Shown here one piece after another: positions 54,869-64,000 of a stretch of DNA of 64,000 nucleotides. The translations under genes were made by a program, and so were the position numbers. The DNA comes from Phocaeicola sartorii JCM 17136 = DSM 21941 (GTDB taxonomy: Bacteria; Bacteroidota; Bacteroidia; Bacteroidales; Bacteroidaceae), in the NCBI RefSeq assembly GCF_000614185.1, contig NZ_BAKM01000025.1:1-64000 (forward strand), written 5' to 3'. The notes below the pieces were generated by a model, which searched no databases, was not told where the DNA came from, and was given only the letters and a program-made list of their open reading frames with translations. Every line of letters begins with the position of its first letter. The stretch's first letter is position 1.

Positions 54869-55828
54869 ATGGGATTTTTTAATTTTTTCTCGAAAGAAAA
54901 GAAGGAAACTTTAGACAAAGGATTGTCCAAAACCAAAGAAAGTGTGTTTAGTAAGATTGCCCGTGCCGTAGCTGGTAAATCGAAAGTAGACGATGAAGTA
55001 TTGGATAATCTGGAGGAAGTGCTTATCACTTCGGATGTAGGCGTTGAAACAACTCTGAATATTATTAAACGCATTGAAGAAAGAGTTGCCAAAGATAAAT
55101 ATGTGAACACTCAGGAACTGAACAAAATTCTCCGTGAAGAGATAGCGGCGTTATTGACCGAAAATAACACGGTGGATTCGGATGATTTTACGGTTCCGGA
55201 AGGTAAGAAGCCATACGTTATCATGGTGGTAGGGGTAAACGGTGTGGGTAAAACTACAACCATTGGTAAATTGGCATATCAATTCAAGAAGGCAGGTAAA
55301 TCCGTCTATTTGGGTGCGGCTGATACATTCCGTGCTGCAGCCGTAGAACAATTGGATATTTGGGGAGAAAGAGTGGGAGTACCTGTTATCAAACAGAAAA
55401 TGGGATCAGACCCCGCATCTGTAGCTTTTGACACTCTAAGCTCCGCCGTTGCCAATAATGCAGATGTGGTAATCATTGATACCGCAGGCCGTCTTCACAA
55501 TAAAGTAGGTTTGATGAACGAGCTTACTAAAATCAAGAATGTGATGAAGAAAGTTGTCCCTGACGCGCCTCACGAAGTATTGCTGGTTTTGGACGGTTCT
55601 ACTGGTCAAAATGCATTTGAACAAGCCAAACAGTTTACTTTGGCTACAGAAGTTACCGCTATGGCTATTACCAAACTGGACGGAACAGCCAAGGGAGGTG
55701 TTGTAATTGGCATTTCGGATCAGTTCAAGATTCCTGTAAAATATATTGGACTGGGCGAAGGCATCGAAGATATGCAGGTATTCCGTAAAAAAGAATTTGT
55801 AGACTCACTATTTGGAGAGACTGAATAA
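54869..55828 (+). CDS. ftsY: Signal recognition particle receptor FtsY
   Basis: 319 residues. N-terminal four-helix N domain, then the GTPase G domain: G1 GVNGVGKTTTIGKLA near 124, DTFRAAAVEQL near 152, G3 DTAGR near 205, G4 TKLDGTAKGG near 270. The long acidic A domain of E. coli FtsY is absent, normal for this group. Docks SRP-ribosome complexes at the membrane. rimO begins three bases later. Confidence 0.97.
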   Translation: MGFFNFFSKEKKETLDKGLSKTKESVFSKIARAVAGKSKVDDEVLDNLEEVLITSDVGVETTLNIIKRIEERVAKDKYVNTQELNKILREEIAALLTENNTVDSDDFTVPEGKKPYVIMVVGVNGVGKTTTIGKLAYQFKKAGKSVYLGAADTFRAAAVEQLDIWGERVGVPVIKQKMGSDPASVAFDTLSSAVANNADVVIIDTAGRLHNKVGLMNELTKIKNVMKKVVPDAPHEVLLVLDGSTGQNAFEQAKQFTLATEVTAMAITKLDGTAKGGVVIGISDQFKIPVKYIGLGEGIEDMQVFRKKEFVDSLFGETE

Positions 55829-55831
55829 TAA

Positions 55832-57130
55832 ATGAAACGTAACACAATAGATATCATCACCTTAGGGTGTTCCAAGAACTTAGTGGATTCAGAAAAGCTG
55901 ATGCGTCAGCTGGAAGCAAACGGTTATAAAGTAACTCATGATTCCGATAAACCGCAAGGAGAGATTGCGGTTATCAATACGTGTGGTTTTATCGGTGATG
56001 CCAAAGAGGAATCGATCAATATGATATTGGAATTTTGTCAGGCCAAAGAGGAAGGAAAGCTCAAGAAACTATATGTGATGGGCTGTCTTTCAGAGAGATA
56101 TCTAAAAGAATTGGCTTTAGAAATTCCTCAAGTAGATAAATTCTACGGCAAATTTAACTGGAACGAGTTACTAACAGATTTAGGCAAGGCATACAAGTCG
56201 GAATTTGCCATTGAACGGACATTAACCACTCCTCATCACTATGCTTATCTGAAAATATCAGAAGGCTGTGACCGTAAATGCTCTTATTGTGCTATTCCTA
56301 TTATTACAGGACGCCACATCTCACGTCCGATGGAGGAGATTATTGACGAAGTGAAACTGCTTGTGTCCGAAGGGGTAAAGGAATTCCAAATTATTGCTCA
56401 GGAATTGACTTATTACGGTGTGGATATATATAAAAGTCAAAAATTGCCCGAACTCATCGAAAGAATCGCTAATGTTCCCGGAGTAGAATGGATACGTTTG
56501 CACTATGCATATCCGGCTCATTTTCCGGAAGATTTATTCCGTGTGATGCGCGAGCACGATAATGTATGCAAATATATGGATATCGCCCTGCAACACATCA
56601 GCGACAATATGCTGGATAAGATGCGCCGATACGTAAGTAAGGCGGAAACTTACGGATTAATCGAAAGATTCCGTCGGGAAGTACCTGGTATCCATTTACG
56701 TACAACATTAATGGTAGGACATCCCGGTGAAACAGAAGAAGATTTTGAAGAATTAAAAGAATTCGTCAAAAAAGTACGATTTGATCGGATGGGAGCCTTT
56801 GCCTACTCGGAAGAAGAAGGTACATTTGCAGCAAAAGAATACGAAGATTCCATTCCTCATGAGGTGAAACAACAACGTCTGGATGAATTAATGGCGCTTC
56901 AGCAAGAAATAGCAGGTGAATTGAACCAAACGAAAATAGGCAAAGAATTCAAAGTTATTATAGACCGAAAGGAAGGAGACTACTACATAGGCAGAACTCA
57001 GTTTGACTCTCCTGAGGTAGATCCTGAAGTCTTGATAAAAGCTGATGACGAGTTCTTAAAAATAGGTGAATTCTATAAAGTGAAAATTACAAATGCTGAT
57101 GATTTCGATCTATACGCCAGCATTTTATAA
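55832..57130 (+). CDS. rimO: Ribosomal protein S12 methylthiotransferase
   Basis: 432 residues with the three MTTase domains: N-terminal UPF0004 with Cys in LGCSKNLVDSE, NTCGFIGDAKEES and VMGCLSERY; radical SAM CxxxCxxC in EGCDRKCSYCAIP near 147; C-terminal TRAM domain (FKVIIDRKEGDYYIGRTQ). The sequence pattern favours RimO over MiaB. Adds a methylthio group to an Asp of S12. Confidence 0.95.
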   Translation: MKRNTIDIITLGCSKNLVDSEKLMRQLEANGYKVTHDSDKPQGEIAVINTCGFIGDAKEESINMILEFCQAKEEGKLKKLYVMGCLSERYLKELALEIPQVDKFYGKFNWNELLTDLGKAYKSEFAIERTLTTPHHYAYLKISEGCDRKCSYCAIPIITGRHISRPMEEIIDEVKLLVSEGVKEFQIIAQELTYYGVDIYKSQKLPELIERIANVPGVEWIRLHYAYPAHFPEDLFRVMREHDNVCKYMDIALQHISDNMLDKMRRYVSKAETYGLIERFRREVPGIHLRTTLMVGHPGETEEDFEELKEFVKKVRFDRMGAFAYSEEEGTFAAKEYEDSIPHEVKQQRLDELMALQQEIAGELNQTKIGKEFKVIIDRKEGDYYIGRTQFDSPEVDPEVLIKADDEFLKIGEFYKVKITNADDFDLYASIL

Positions 57131-57203
57131 GCTTTTTTCCATATAAAGTTTGGATAATGTTTGTTTTTTTACTAATATAGCACCTCAATTAACATTTTAA
57201 GCC

Positions 57204-57476
57204 TTGAATAACAAAGAATTTATATCTGAATTAGCACGTAAACTGGGATATACGAATAAAGATACATCACAATTAGTATCCTCAATCATTGGCGTTATGG
57301 CCCAGGAATTGCAAGATGGCAACAACATTGCAATCCAAGGGTTTGGCACGTTTGAGGTTAAGAAAAAGTTGGAAAGAATTTCTATTAATCCGGCTACCCA
57401 GCAACGTATGCTGATCCCCCCAAAATTGGTGCTGACTTACAAACCTAGTGTAACCTTAAAAGAAAAATTTAAATAA
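57204..57476 (+). CDS. HU/IHF-family DNA-binding protein
   Basis: 90 residues, full HU fold: helical start NNKEFISELARKLGY, GFGTFEVKKK near 47, and the arm with NPATQQRMLIPP near 62. The only possible start is TTG at 57204, since an in-frame stop lies immediately upstream at 57198. Nineteen bases before the larger HU-LysM gene, likely same transcript. Confidence 0.88.
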   Translation: MNNKEFISELARKLGYTNKDTSQLVSSIIGVMAQELQDGNNIAIQGFGTFEVKKKLERISINPATQQRMLIPPKLVLTYKPSVTLKEKFK

Positions 57477-57495
57477 TAGTCTTTGATATATTATC

Positions 57496-58917
57496 ATGAG
57501 CGAGAAAGTAACCATACAAGATATCATCGAACTTTTGGCCGAGAAACACAGCATGACTAAAAAAGATGCTGAAATCTTTGTCAAAGGTATGTTTGAGTTA
57601 ATAGAGGAAGCTCTAGCTACTGAAAAGTATGTAAAGGTAAAAGGACTAGGTACGTTTAAACTCACAGAGGTAGAGAGCCGTGAAAGCGTAAACGTAAATA
57701 CGGGAGAACGGATTGAGATACAGGGACATACTAAAATCTCTTTTACCCCGGATTCCAGCATGAAAGATTTAATAAATAAACCATTCGCTCATTTTGAAAC
57801 GGTTATATTGAATGAATGCACTAAATTGGAAGACACCGAGACTGAAATAGAAGGAGAGGAGGGAGATATATTTGATGAAAACATGTCTGAACAAACTGTT
57901 GTAACAGAAGAGGTTGAATCCGTAGAAATTGAAAAGGCAGAAGATTCACCAAATAAGAACCTCATCACCACTGCAGATGCTATTCCAGCTATTAAAGAAA
58001 CAGTTATTGAAGAACCCGCATCTTCTGTTGAAATAGCAGAGGAGGAGGTACGAATCTTGAAACCGGAGATAGTTTCGGAAAAGATTGTTACTGAAGCAGA
58101 AAAGGAAGTTGTTGTTGAAACGACTGTCCCCCAAACGGTTTCTCCTTTGGTGGAAACAACAGAAAAAAACGAAATAACAGACACTCCTCAAGAAAAAATT
58201 ATGACTATTGCCGATGTAGCCATACTGGCTGCTCGTGAAACTTGTGAAGCCGAAGCCTCAGAAGCAATAGTGTCAAAAAAGGTGCCCCCATCAGAAAATA
58301 CAGTAATAACTCCTGTTCCTTCTGATCTTGAAGAAGAAAAGAAAATAGAGAAGACTACAGAAGTACAAGAAACTTCAGGAGAGAAAAAGAACAAAACTCC
58401 TTGGAGAATTATTCTTGTTATCATTTTGGTTGTTTGCACTGCGGGTGGCATATATTGGTATTTGCAATCAGACAAGAATCCAGATTTACAATCACCGGCT
58501 GCAATAAAAAATACTCCAAAGCAATTGGAAGAGGATATTCCTGCAATTCCGGTTAATGACTCATTGATGCAAGGCAAAGATACCACAAACACATTGACGA
58601 ATATCTCTGGAAAAGAAACCATAAGTCAGTCACAACAGGATGTTCCTGTAACAACGATAAAGAGTTCCGATAACACAACAATTAAAAATGTTGCAAAAGA
58701 AACTTTAGCTGACACCGTAGAATATGATATAACAGGAACTAAAACCAATTACACATTGCAAGAAGGGGAGAGCTTGGTAAAATTGGCAGTGAAATTCTAT
58801 GGTACAAAAAAACTATGGCCTTATATCGTGAAACATAATAAAGACATCATTAAAGATGCCGACAAAGTACCCATAGGGACTACTCTGCGTATTCCGGAAT
58901 TAACTCCTAAAAAATAA
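57496..58917 (+). CDS. HU-domain / membrane helix / LysM fusion protein
   Basis: 473 residues. Residues 1-95 form an HU-type DNA-binding domain (IQDIIELLAEKHSMTKKDAE, KVKGLGTFKLTEVESRESVN). Residues 100-300 are acidic, Glu/Val/Thr-rich and probably disordered. One membrane helix (IILVIILVVCTAGGIYWYL) lies near 312-332. The C-terminus (about 415-470) is a LysM domain (YTLQEGESLVKLAVKFYG, then PIGTTLRIPEL). Topology suggests DNA binding inside and peptidoglycan binding in the periplasm (inference). Confidence 0.85.
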   Translation: MSEKVTIQDIIELLAEKHSMTKKDAEIFVKGMFELIEEALATEKYVKVKGLGTFKLTEVESRESVNVNTGERIEIQGHTKISFTPDSSMKDLINKPFAHFETVILNECTKLEDTETEIEGEEGDIFDENMSEQTVVTEEVESVEIEKAEDSPNKNLITTADAIPAIKETVIEEPASSVEIAEEEVRILKPEIVSEKIVTEAEKEVVVETTVPQTVSPLVETTEKNEITDTPQEKIMTIADVAILAARETCEAEASEAIVSKKVPPSENTVITPVPSDLEEEKKIEKTTEVQETSGEKKNKTPWRIILVIILVVCTAGGIYWYLQSDKNPDLQSPAAIKNTPKQLEEDIPAIPVNDSLMQGKDTTNTLTNISGKETISQSQQDVPVTTIKSSDNTTIKNVAKETLADTVEYDITGTKTNYTLQEGESLVKLAVKFYGTKKLWPYIVKHNKDIIKDADKVPIGTTLRIPELTPKK

Positions 58918-59199
58918 AATTTCATATTTTGTCTGCTTTTCAACACAAAGAAAGCGGACAAAATACTAAAAGCAATAAAAAGCGCGTTCAGCTGATATTC
59001 GCACGCTGCCAACCTCATCTTTATATTTTAAAATTCTTTAGCCCAATAACCTTTAAAAAGTAGAGATGTACTTTACTTTTTTAATAAAAATTAGTTGCCG
59101 CTGTTAATTAATTACCGTAATTTTGGCTGCGTTAAATGAACAAGGCTATTTATAAGCTCGTTATTAGATCAATAAAGAAACAACTAAATAAACAAAATT
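58918..59199 (+). promoter_or_regulatory. moxR upstream region with promoter (59094-59125)
   Basis: 282 bases without a gene. GTTG at 59094, about 20 bases, TAATTTTG at 59118-59125 makes a promoter 75 bases before moxR. An AT-rich tract precedes it. No terminator hairpin was clear after the LysM gene. Confidence 0.5.
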
Positions 59200-60195
59200 A
59201 TGGCTGAAGCAATTGACATTCGCGAACTAAACGAACGAATTGAAAGACAAAGTGCGTTCGTAACCAACTTAATGACTGGTATGGACCAGGTTATTGTAGG
59301 TCAGAAACATTTGGTAGAATCATTACTTATCGGTTTACTGTCCGATGGTCATATCCTGTTGGAAGGTGTCCCAGGTCTGGCAAAGACTCTGGCAATCAAA
59401 ACGCTTGCATCTTTGATTGATGCCAAGTACAGCCGAATTCAGTTTACTCCTGACCTGCTGCCCGCCGACGTTATCGGTACCATGATTTATAGTCAGAAAG
59501 ACGAACAATTCATAGCAAAGAAAGGCCCGATTTTTGCAAACTTCGTATTGGCCGATGAAATAAACCGTGCTCCGGCTAAAGTACAGAGTGCTTTGCTGGA
59601 AGCCATGCAGGAACGTCAGGTCACACTGAGCAAAGAAACCTTTATGTTGCCCGAACCTTTTCTGGTAATGGCTACCCAGAACCCGATTGAACAGGAAGGC
59701 ACTTATCCGCTGCCCGAAGCCCAGGTAGACCGTTTTATGCTGAAAGTTATTATCGACTACCCGAAATTGGAAGAGGAAAAGAAAATCATCCGCCAGAATA
59801 TCACCGGAGAAAAAATCGAAGTCCGCCCCATCTTGAAAGCAACAGATATTATGGAGGCCCGCAAAGTGGTACGCCAGGTTTATCTGGATGAAAAGATAGA
59901 GCAGTACATCGCTGATATCGTATTTGCCACCCGTTTCCCTGAAAAATATGATTTGAAGGAACTGAAAGACATGATTGGTTTCGGTGGCTCACCGCGTGCA
60001 TCTATTAATCTGGCATTAGCCGCACGCAGTTATGCGTTCATTAAGCGTCGTGGCTACGTAATTCCCGAAGACGTTCGTGCGGTTGCTCACGATGTGCTTC
60101 GCCACCGTATCGGCTTGACTTACGAAGCAGAGGCCATGAATATGTCTTCTGATGAAATTGTAAGCAAAATTTTGAATAAAGTGGAAGTGCCTTGA
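59200..60195 (+). CDS. MoxR-family AAA+ ATPase
   Basis: 331 residues. Walker A-type loop LLEGVPGLAKTLAIK near 50, Walker B VLADEINRAP near 114, sensor 1 MATQNPIEQEGTYPLPEAQ near 163, and the C-terminal lid. MoxR ATPases act as chaperones that activate VWA-domain partners; those (DUF58, BatA, BatB) follow. Heads the Bat cluster, linked to aerotolerance in Bacteroides fragilis. Confidence 0.95.
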   Translation: MAEAIDIRELNERIERQSAFVTNLMTGMDQVIVGQKHLVESLLIGLLSDGHILLEGVPGLAKTLAIKTLASLIDAKYSRIQFTPDLLPADVIGTMIYSQKDEQFIAKKGPIFANFVLADEINRAPAKVQSALLEAMQERQVTLSKETFMLPEPFLVMATQNPIEQEGTYPLPEAQVDRFMLKVIIDYPKLEEEKKIIRQNITGEKIEVRPILKATDIMEARKVVRQVYLDEKIEQYIADIVFATRFPEKYDLKELKDMIGFGGSPRASINLALAARSYAFIKRRGYVIPEDVRAVAHDVLRHRIGLTYEAEAMNMSSDEIVSKILNKVEVP

Positions 60196-60328
60196 TCAAA
60201 AGCGGAAACTGCAATCATTCCCTCGTTCTCTCTATAAGAACATATTGAATTCTGCCAATATATTGAAGGCGGAAGTTTAAGCAAATATAGTAAGTGAGAG
60301 TATAAACAGGCTAAGAAGCTGGGGGACA

Positions 60329-60499
60329 ATGATAGAAATTGGGGCTCCCGCGATTATGGGGAACACAGCTTATAGTTGTGAAGAATACTCTTATAATCGT
60401 GCGGAGTATCGCTATAGTCGGGGGGGAACCAAACATATTGGTACAAGATATTTTTCTCATCATATAAGAAACAGGAAACCTGTACCTATGAAAGAATAA
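60329..60499 (+). CDS. Tyr-rich micro-ORF between moxR and DUF58 gene
   Basis: Possible 56-residue peptide starting MIEIGAPAIMGNTAYS, with CEEYSYNRAEYRYSRGG in the centre: Tyr recurs every few residues because the DNA carries degenerate 21-22-base repeats (about 60355-60425). No signal peptide or known domain. It interrupts an otherwise tight operon by 328 bases. Could be coding or only a repeat. Confidence 0.3.
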   Translation: MIEIGAPAIMGNTAYSCEEYSYNRAEYRYSRGGTKHIGTRYFSHHIRNRKPVPMKE

Positions 60500-60523
60500 A
60501 CAACATAGTACGAACAGTATAGT

Positions 60524-61393
60524 ATGGAAACAAGTGATTTATTAAAACGGGTTCGCCAGATTGAAATCAAGACACGCGGACTTTCGAACAATATCTTTGC
60601 CGGACAGTATCACTCTGCATTCAAAGGCAAAGGTATGTCATTCTCGGAAGTACGTGAATATCAGTATGGTGACGATGTCCGTGATATCGACTGGAACGTA
60701 ACCGCCCGCTACAACAAACCCTTTGTCAAGGTGTTTGAAGAAGAGCGTGAGTTGACGGTTATGCTCTTGATTGATGTTTCGAACAGCTTGGATTTCGGTA
60801 CGGTGAGGCAGTTGAAGAAGGATATGGTGACCGAGATTGCCGCTACATTGGCATTCTCGGCCATTCAGAACAACGATAAAATCGGAGTTATTTTCTTTTC
60901 AGACCGGATTGAGAAATTCATCCCGCCCAAGAAAGGACGTAAACATATTCTTTATATCATCCGCGAACTGCTTGATTTCAAGCCCGAAAGCAAGCGTACG
61001 GACATAAAGATGGCTGTGGAATATCTGACCAACGTAATCAAAAAACGCTGCACCACCTTTATGATGAGCGACTTTATAGACGAAAACGACTTCCGTAACG
61101 CATTGACCATTGCCAACCGGAAACATGATATCGTTGCCATTCAGGTATATGACCGCCGTATGGCCGACTTGCCCGATGTGGGATTGATGAAAGTGCGCGA
61201 TGCTGAAACCGGCCACGAACAATGGATTGACACCTCGTCACGAGCCTTGCGCCGCGCACACAATGACTGGTGGAAACAACGCCAGGGAGTGCTGAATGAA
61301 ACATTTACCAAAAGTAATGTGGACTCTGTATCCATCCGCACCGACCAGGATTACGTGAAATCGTTGCTTAACTTATTTGCTAAACGAAATTAA
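60524..61393 (+). CDS. DUF58 / VWA-like protein
   Basis: 289 residues without membrane segments. DUF58 signature GDDVRDIDWNVTARYNKPFVK near 55, followed by a VWA-like domain with LLIDVSNSLDFG near 86. DUF58 proteins accompany MoxR ATPases and are thought to form chaperone-like complexes with BatA and BatB. Intact. Confidence 0.92.
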   Translation: METSDLLKRVRQIEIKTRGLSNNIFAGQYHSAFKGKGMSFSEVREYQYGDDVRDIDWNVTARYNKPFVKVFEEERELTVMLLIDVSNSLDFGTVRQLKKDMVTEIAATLAFSAIQNNDKIGVIFFSDRIEKFIPPKKGRKHILYIIRELLDFKPESKRTDIKMAVEYLTNVIKKRCTTFMMSDFIDENDFRNALTIANRKHDIVAIQVYDRRMADLPDVGLMKVRDAETGHEQWIDTSSRALRRAHNDWWKQRQGVLNETFTKSNVDSVSIRTDQDYVKSLLNLFAKRN

Positions 61394-61398
61394 AGGAC

Positions 61399-62495
61399 AT
61401 GAATATACTGAATACTAGCAAAAAGTTCTTGAAAGTAGGAGTTTGTGCAGCCATGCTGATGTCAGCCGGACAAGCACAGGCACAGCAGGTTACGTAGATG
61501 CCAGTATCGACTCGCTGCAACTTCTCATTGGGGAACAGGCCAAGGTGAAACTGGAAATCAGCATGGATGCCAAGCAGAAACTGCAACTCCCATTCCTGCG
61601 TGATACGCTGGTAAAGGGAGTGGAGATATTGGATATAGCCAAGCCCGATACCCAAATGCTGAACGATGGAAAACGCATGCTGATAAAACAGGAATATACG
61701 ATAACTTCTTTTGACTCTGCACTTTACTATCTTCCTCCATTCGAGATAATGGTAAACGGAGAGCCTTACCGGTCCAAAGCGCTGGCCGTAAAAGTATATT
61801 CCATTCCGGTGGACACGCTGCATCCCGAACAGTTCTTCGGACCGAAAACCGTTCGCGAAGTACCTATCACCTGGGATGATGTATCGGCCATCGTATGGCT
61901 TACCTTGCTGATGCTTGCTTTGGGCGGACTGGCTTACTATCTGTTTGTACGCTACAAGGATAACAAGCCTATCATCAAGAAGATCAAGATTGAACCGAAG
62001 TTGCCGCCACACCAGCAGGCGCTGAAGGAAATAGAGCGTATCAAAGGAGACAAAACCTTGCGTACAGCCGATCCGAAGGCCTATTATACTGAGTTGACGG
62101 ATGTACTCCGCACCTATATGGAAGAACGATTCGGTTTTAATGCCATGGAGATGACTTCATCCGAAATTATTGATAAACTACAGGAAATCAACGACAAAGA
62201 ATCTATCAAGGATTTGATGTATTTGTTCCAGACTGCCGACCTGGTGAAATTCGCCAAGCATTCTCCTTTGATGAATGAAAACGATATGAACCTGGTAAAC
62301 GCAGTAGATTTTATCAACCATACGAAAGTGGAACCGGACCCGAATGCAAAGCCCGAACCTACGGAAATCACTGTAGAGGAAAAGCGCAGCAAACAGGGAA
62401 GAGTGATTCTGCTGGGCAGCATCGGCGTCATTGTTATTGCCATTGTGGTAATTCTGTACAAGGTGCTGAGTGGTATATACAACCTCTGGTTTTAA
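61399..62495 (+). CDS. BatD-like membrane protein of Bat cluster (frame-broken)
   Basis: 365 residues after restoring one base near 61494 (TTACGTAGATG, expected TTACGGTAGATG). Signal peptide (residues 1-30, ending AQAQA), periplasmic beta-rich domain with DSLQLLIGEQAKVKLEI, a membrane helix near 170-190, a cytoplasmic helical domain (YYTELTDVLRTYMEERFG) and a last membrane helix near 335. Placed where Bat clusters have a DUF4381/BatD-type protein. Confidence 0.8.
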
Positions 62496-62514
62496 CAAAT
62501 AAATACTAGAAACA

Positions 62515-63513
62515 ATGATTTTTGCAAATATTGAATATCTATTCCTGCTGGTTCTGCTCATACCTTATATAGTATGGTACGTCATGAAGCGGAAGAAAAC
62601 CGAGCCTACGCTCCAGGTTTCTACCACACGCATGTACATGAAGGCACCCAAAAGCTGGAAGATTTACTTGCTGCATGCCCCGTTCGTACTCCGCACAGTG
62701 GCCATCATCATGGTAATTCTGATCCTGGCACGCCCTCAAACCACAGACAACTGGCAGAATACCGAAATAGAAGGAATCGACATCATGCTGGCAGTGGACG
62801 TTTCTACCAGTATGTTGGCCGAAGACTTGAAACCCAACCGACTGGAAGCTGCCAAACAAGTAGCCTCCGAGTTTATCAACGGCCGCCCCAATGATAATAT
62901 CGGTCTGACCATCTTTGCCGGTGAAAGCTTCACCCAATGTCCGTTGACGGTAGATCACGGGGTGCTGCTGAATCTGTTCAACAGCATCAAAGGCGATATC
63001 GCCCAGCGCGGACTGATTGAAGATGGTACTGCCATCGGTATGGGCATTGCCAATGCGGTGACCCGTCTGAAGGACAGCAAGGCGAAATCGAAAGTGATTA
63101 TTCTGCTGACAGATGGTAGCAACAACCGTGGAGATATTTCTCCGCTGACGGCTGCCGAGATAGCTAAACAGTTCGGTATCAGAATCTACACCATCGGTGT
63201 CGGTACAAACGGAACTGCCCCTTATCCGATGCAGACCTATGCGGGAACGCAATATGTGAATGTCCCTGTTGAGATAGACGAAAAGACTTTGACCGAGATT
63301 GCAGGTACGACGAACGGAAATTATTTTCGTGCCACCAGCAATTCCAAGTTGAAGGAAGTCTATCAGGAGATTGACAAACTGGAGAAAACAAAGTTGAACG
63401 TGAAGGAATTCAGCAAACGCGAAGAAGAATATCAGGTATTCGCCTGGGTTGCTTTCTTCTGCATCTTGCTCGAACTCTTGTTGCGCAACTCAGTATTAAA
63501 GAAAATACCTTAA
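62515..63513 (+). CDS. batA: BatA VWA-domain membrane protein
   Basis: 332 residues: two N-terminal membrane helices, VWA domain with intact MIDAS motif AVDVSTSM near 95 and later Thr/Asp (LLTDGSNNRGD near 200), and a C-terminal helix near 308-325. Periplasm-facing or membrane-anchored part of the Bat complex, supported by MoxR. Confidence 0.93.
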   Translation: MIFANIEYLFLLVLLIPYIVWYVMKRKKTEPTLQVSTTRMYMKAPKSWKIYLLHAPFVLRTVAIIMVILILARPQTTDNWQNTEIEGIDIMLAVDVSTSMLAEDLKPNRLEAAKQVASEFINGRPNDNIGLTIFAGESFTQCPLTVDHGVLLNLFNSIKGDIAQRGLIEDGTAIGMGIANAVTRLKDSKAKSKVIILLTDGSNNRGDISPLTAAEIAKQFGIRIYTIGVGTNGTAPYPMQTYAGTQYVNVPVEIDEKTLTEIAGTTNGNYFRATSNSKLKEVYQEIDKLEKTKLNVKEFSKREEEYQVFAWVAFFCILLELLLRNSVLKKIP

Positions 63514-63525
63514 AACAAGAAAGTC

Positions 63526-64000
63526 ATGTTTCGATTTGCAGACCCGAACTTTTTATATTTGCTCATCCTGTTGCCGTTTCTGGTGGCGCTGTATTTGTAC
63601 TCCAATTACCACCGCCGTCAGAATATCCGCAAATATGGTGATCCGGCATTGCTGAAAGGCTCATGCCGACTATCTCCAAGTATCGCCCTGACATCAAGTT
63701 TTGGCTGACTTTTGCTGCGTTGACATTGGTTATACTGATGTTGGCCCGTCCACAGTTCGGCTCAAAGATGGAAACGGTGAAGCGAAGTGGGGTGGAAGCT
63801 GTCATTGCCTTGGATATTTCAAACTCTATGCTGGCAGAAGACGTAACCCCCAGCCGTTTGGACAAATCAAAGAAATTGATTTCCAGACTGGTAGATACAT
63901 TCAATAATGATAAAGTGGGATTAATTGTTTTTGCAGGTGATGCTTTCACGCAATTGCCCATCACAAGCGATTATGTTTCCGCCAAAATGTTCCTGGAAAC
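63526..64000 (+). CDS. batB: BatB VWA-domain protein, 3' end outside window (frame-broken)
   Basis: Starts MFRFADPNFLYLLILLPFLV with two membrane helices, then VWA with ALDISNSMLAEDVTPSRLD. The frame is lost near 63660 (AAAGGCTCATGCC, expected AAAGGCCTCATGCC, one C short), just after ALLKG. Paralogue of BatA; the gene continues past the window. Confidence 0.88.

Noticed and set aside
1..64000. tRNA, rRNA or other classical RNA genes
   Set aside because: I looked for typical cloverleaf and rRNA sequence in the gaps and saw none; a covariance-model scan would be decisive.

Overview
The window reads as a chromosome segment of a gut Bacteroidales bacterium, most likely Bacteroides or Phocaeicola. 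The reasons are an nqrABCDEF operon, promoters of the Bacteroides type (TTTG, 19-20 bp, TAnnTTTG) before many genes, a CepA-like class A beta-lactamase, a CTnDOT-type rteA-rteB pair, and a Bat (aerotolerance) operon. No rRNA, tRNA or CRISPR array was seen.

Layout. 1-15 kb: end of a WG-repeat protein, the Na+-NQR operon, a DEAD-box helicase, serC-serA-DUF1015, a DMT permease and a lipoprotein GH20 hexosaminidase. 15-18.6 kb: RRM protein, Cof-type phosphatase, rmuC and an MgtC-like protein. 18.6-21.3 kb (minus strand): a histidine kinase and a separate KdpD-type sensor (KdpD N-domain plus Usp). 21.4-29.4 kb: small accessory genes (DUF5131, Nudix, arginase family, HxlR, methyltransferase, GNAT, beta-lactamase, HAD) with three gene remnants (AraC, GH15, chloramphenicol acetyltransferase). 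29.5-37.3 kb: the Kdp potassium-uptake locus (porin, micro-ORF, kdpC, kdpB, kdpA, kdpF, micro-ORF), a macro-domain protein and an NtrC-type response regulator. 37.5-49.5 kb: an integrated mobilizable island (tyrosine integrase, RhuM-like protein, two primase-type replication genes, MobC, MOBP relaxase, AraC regulator, Bcr/CflA-like efflux pump, rteA, rteB). 49.5-64 kb: DMT permease, acetyltransferase, map, tsaD, cinA C-domain, rpmB-rpmG-DUF4295, ftsY-rimO, two HU-type proteins (one a DNA-binding/membrane/LysM fusion) and the MoxR-DUF58-BatD-like-BatA-BatB cluster, cut by the window end.

How parts work together. The Kdp genes appear to be under sigma-54 control. A good -24/-12 element precedes the operon, a palindrome sits about 110 bp upstream of the predicted start, and an NtrC-type regulator is encoded next door in place of the usual OmpR-type KdpE. 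A similar palindrome pair lies upstream of the KdpD-like sensor gene 14 kb away, which suggests one regulon.

Sequence quality. At least fifteen otherwise well-conserved genes carry frame breaks, including the normally essential tsaD. Almost all are one-base losses, often where two identical bases were expected. I annotate these as single genes with an indel and consider sequencing or assembly error more likely than true inactivation. The GH15, CAT and AraC remnants are different: they lack whole gene segments and look like genuine decay.
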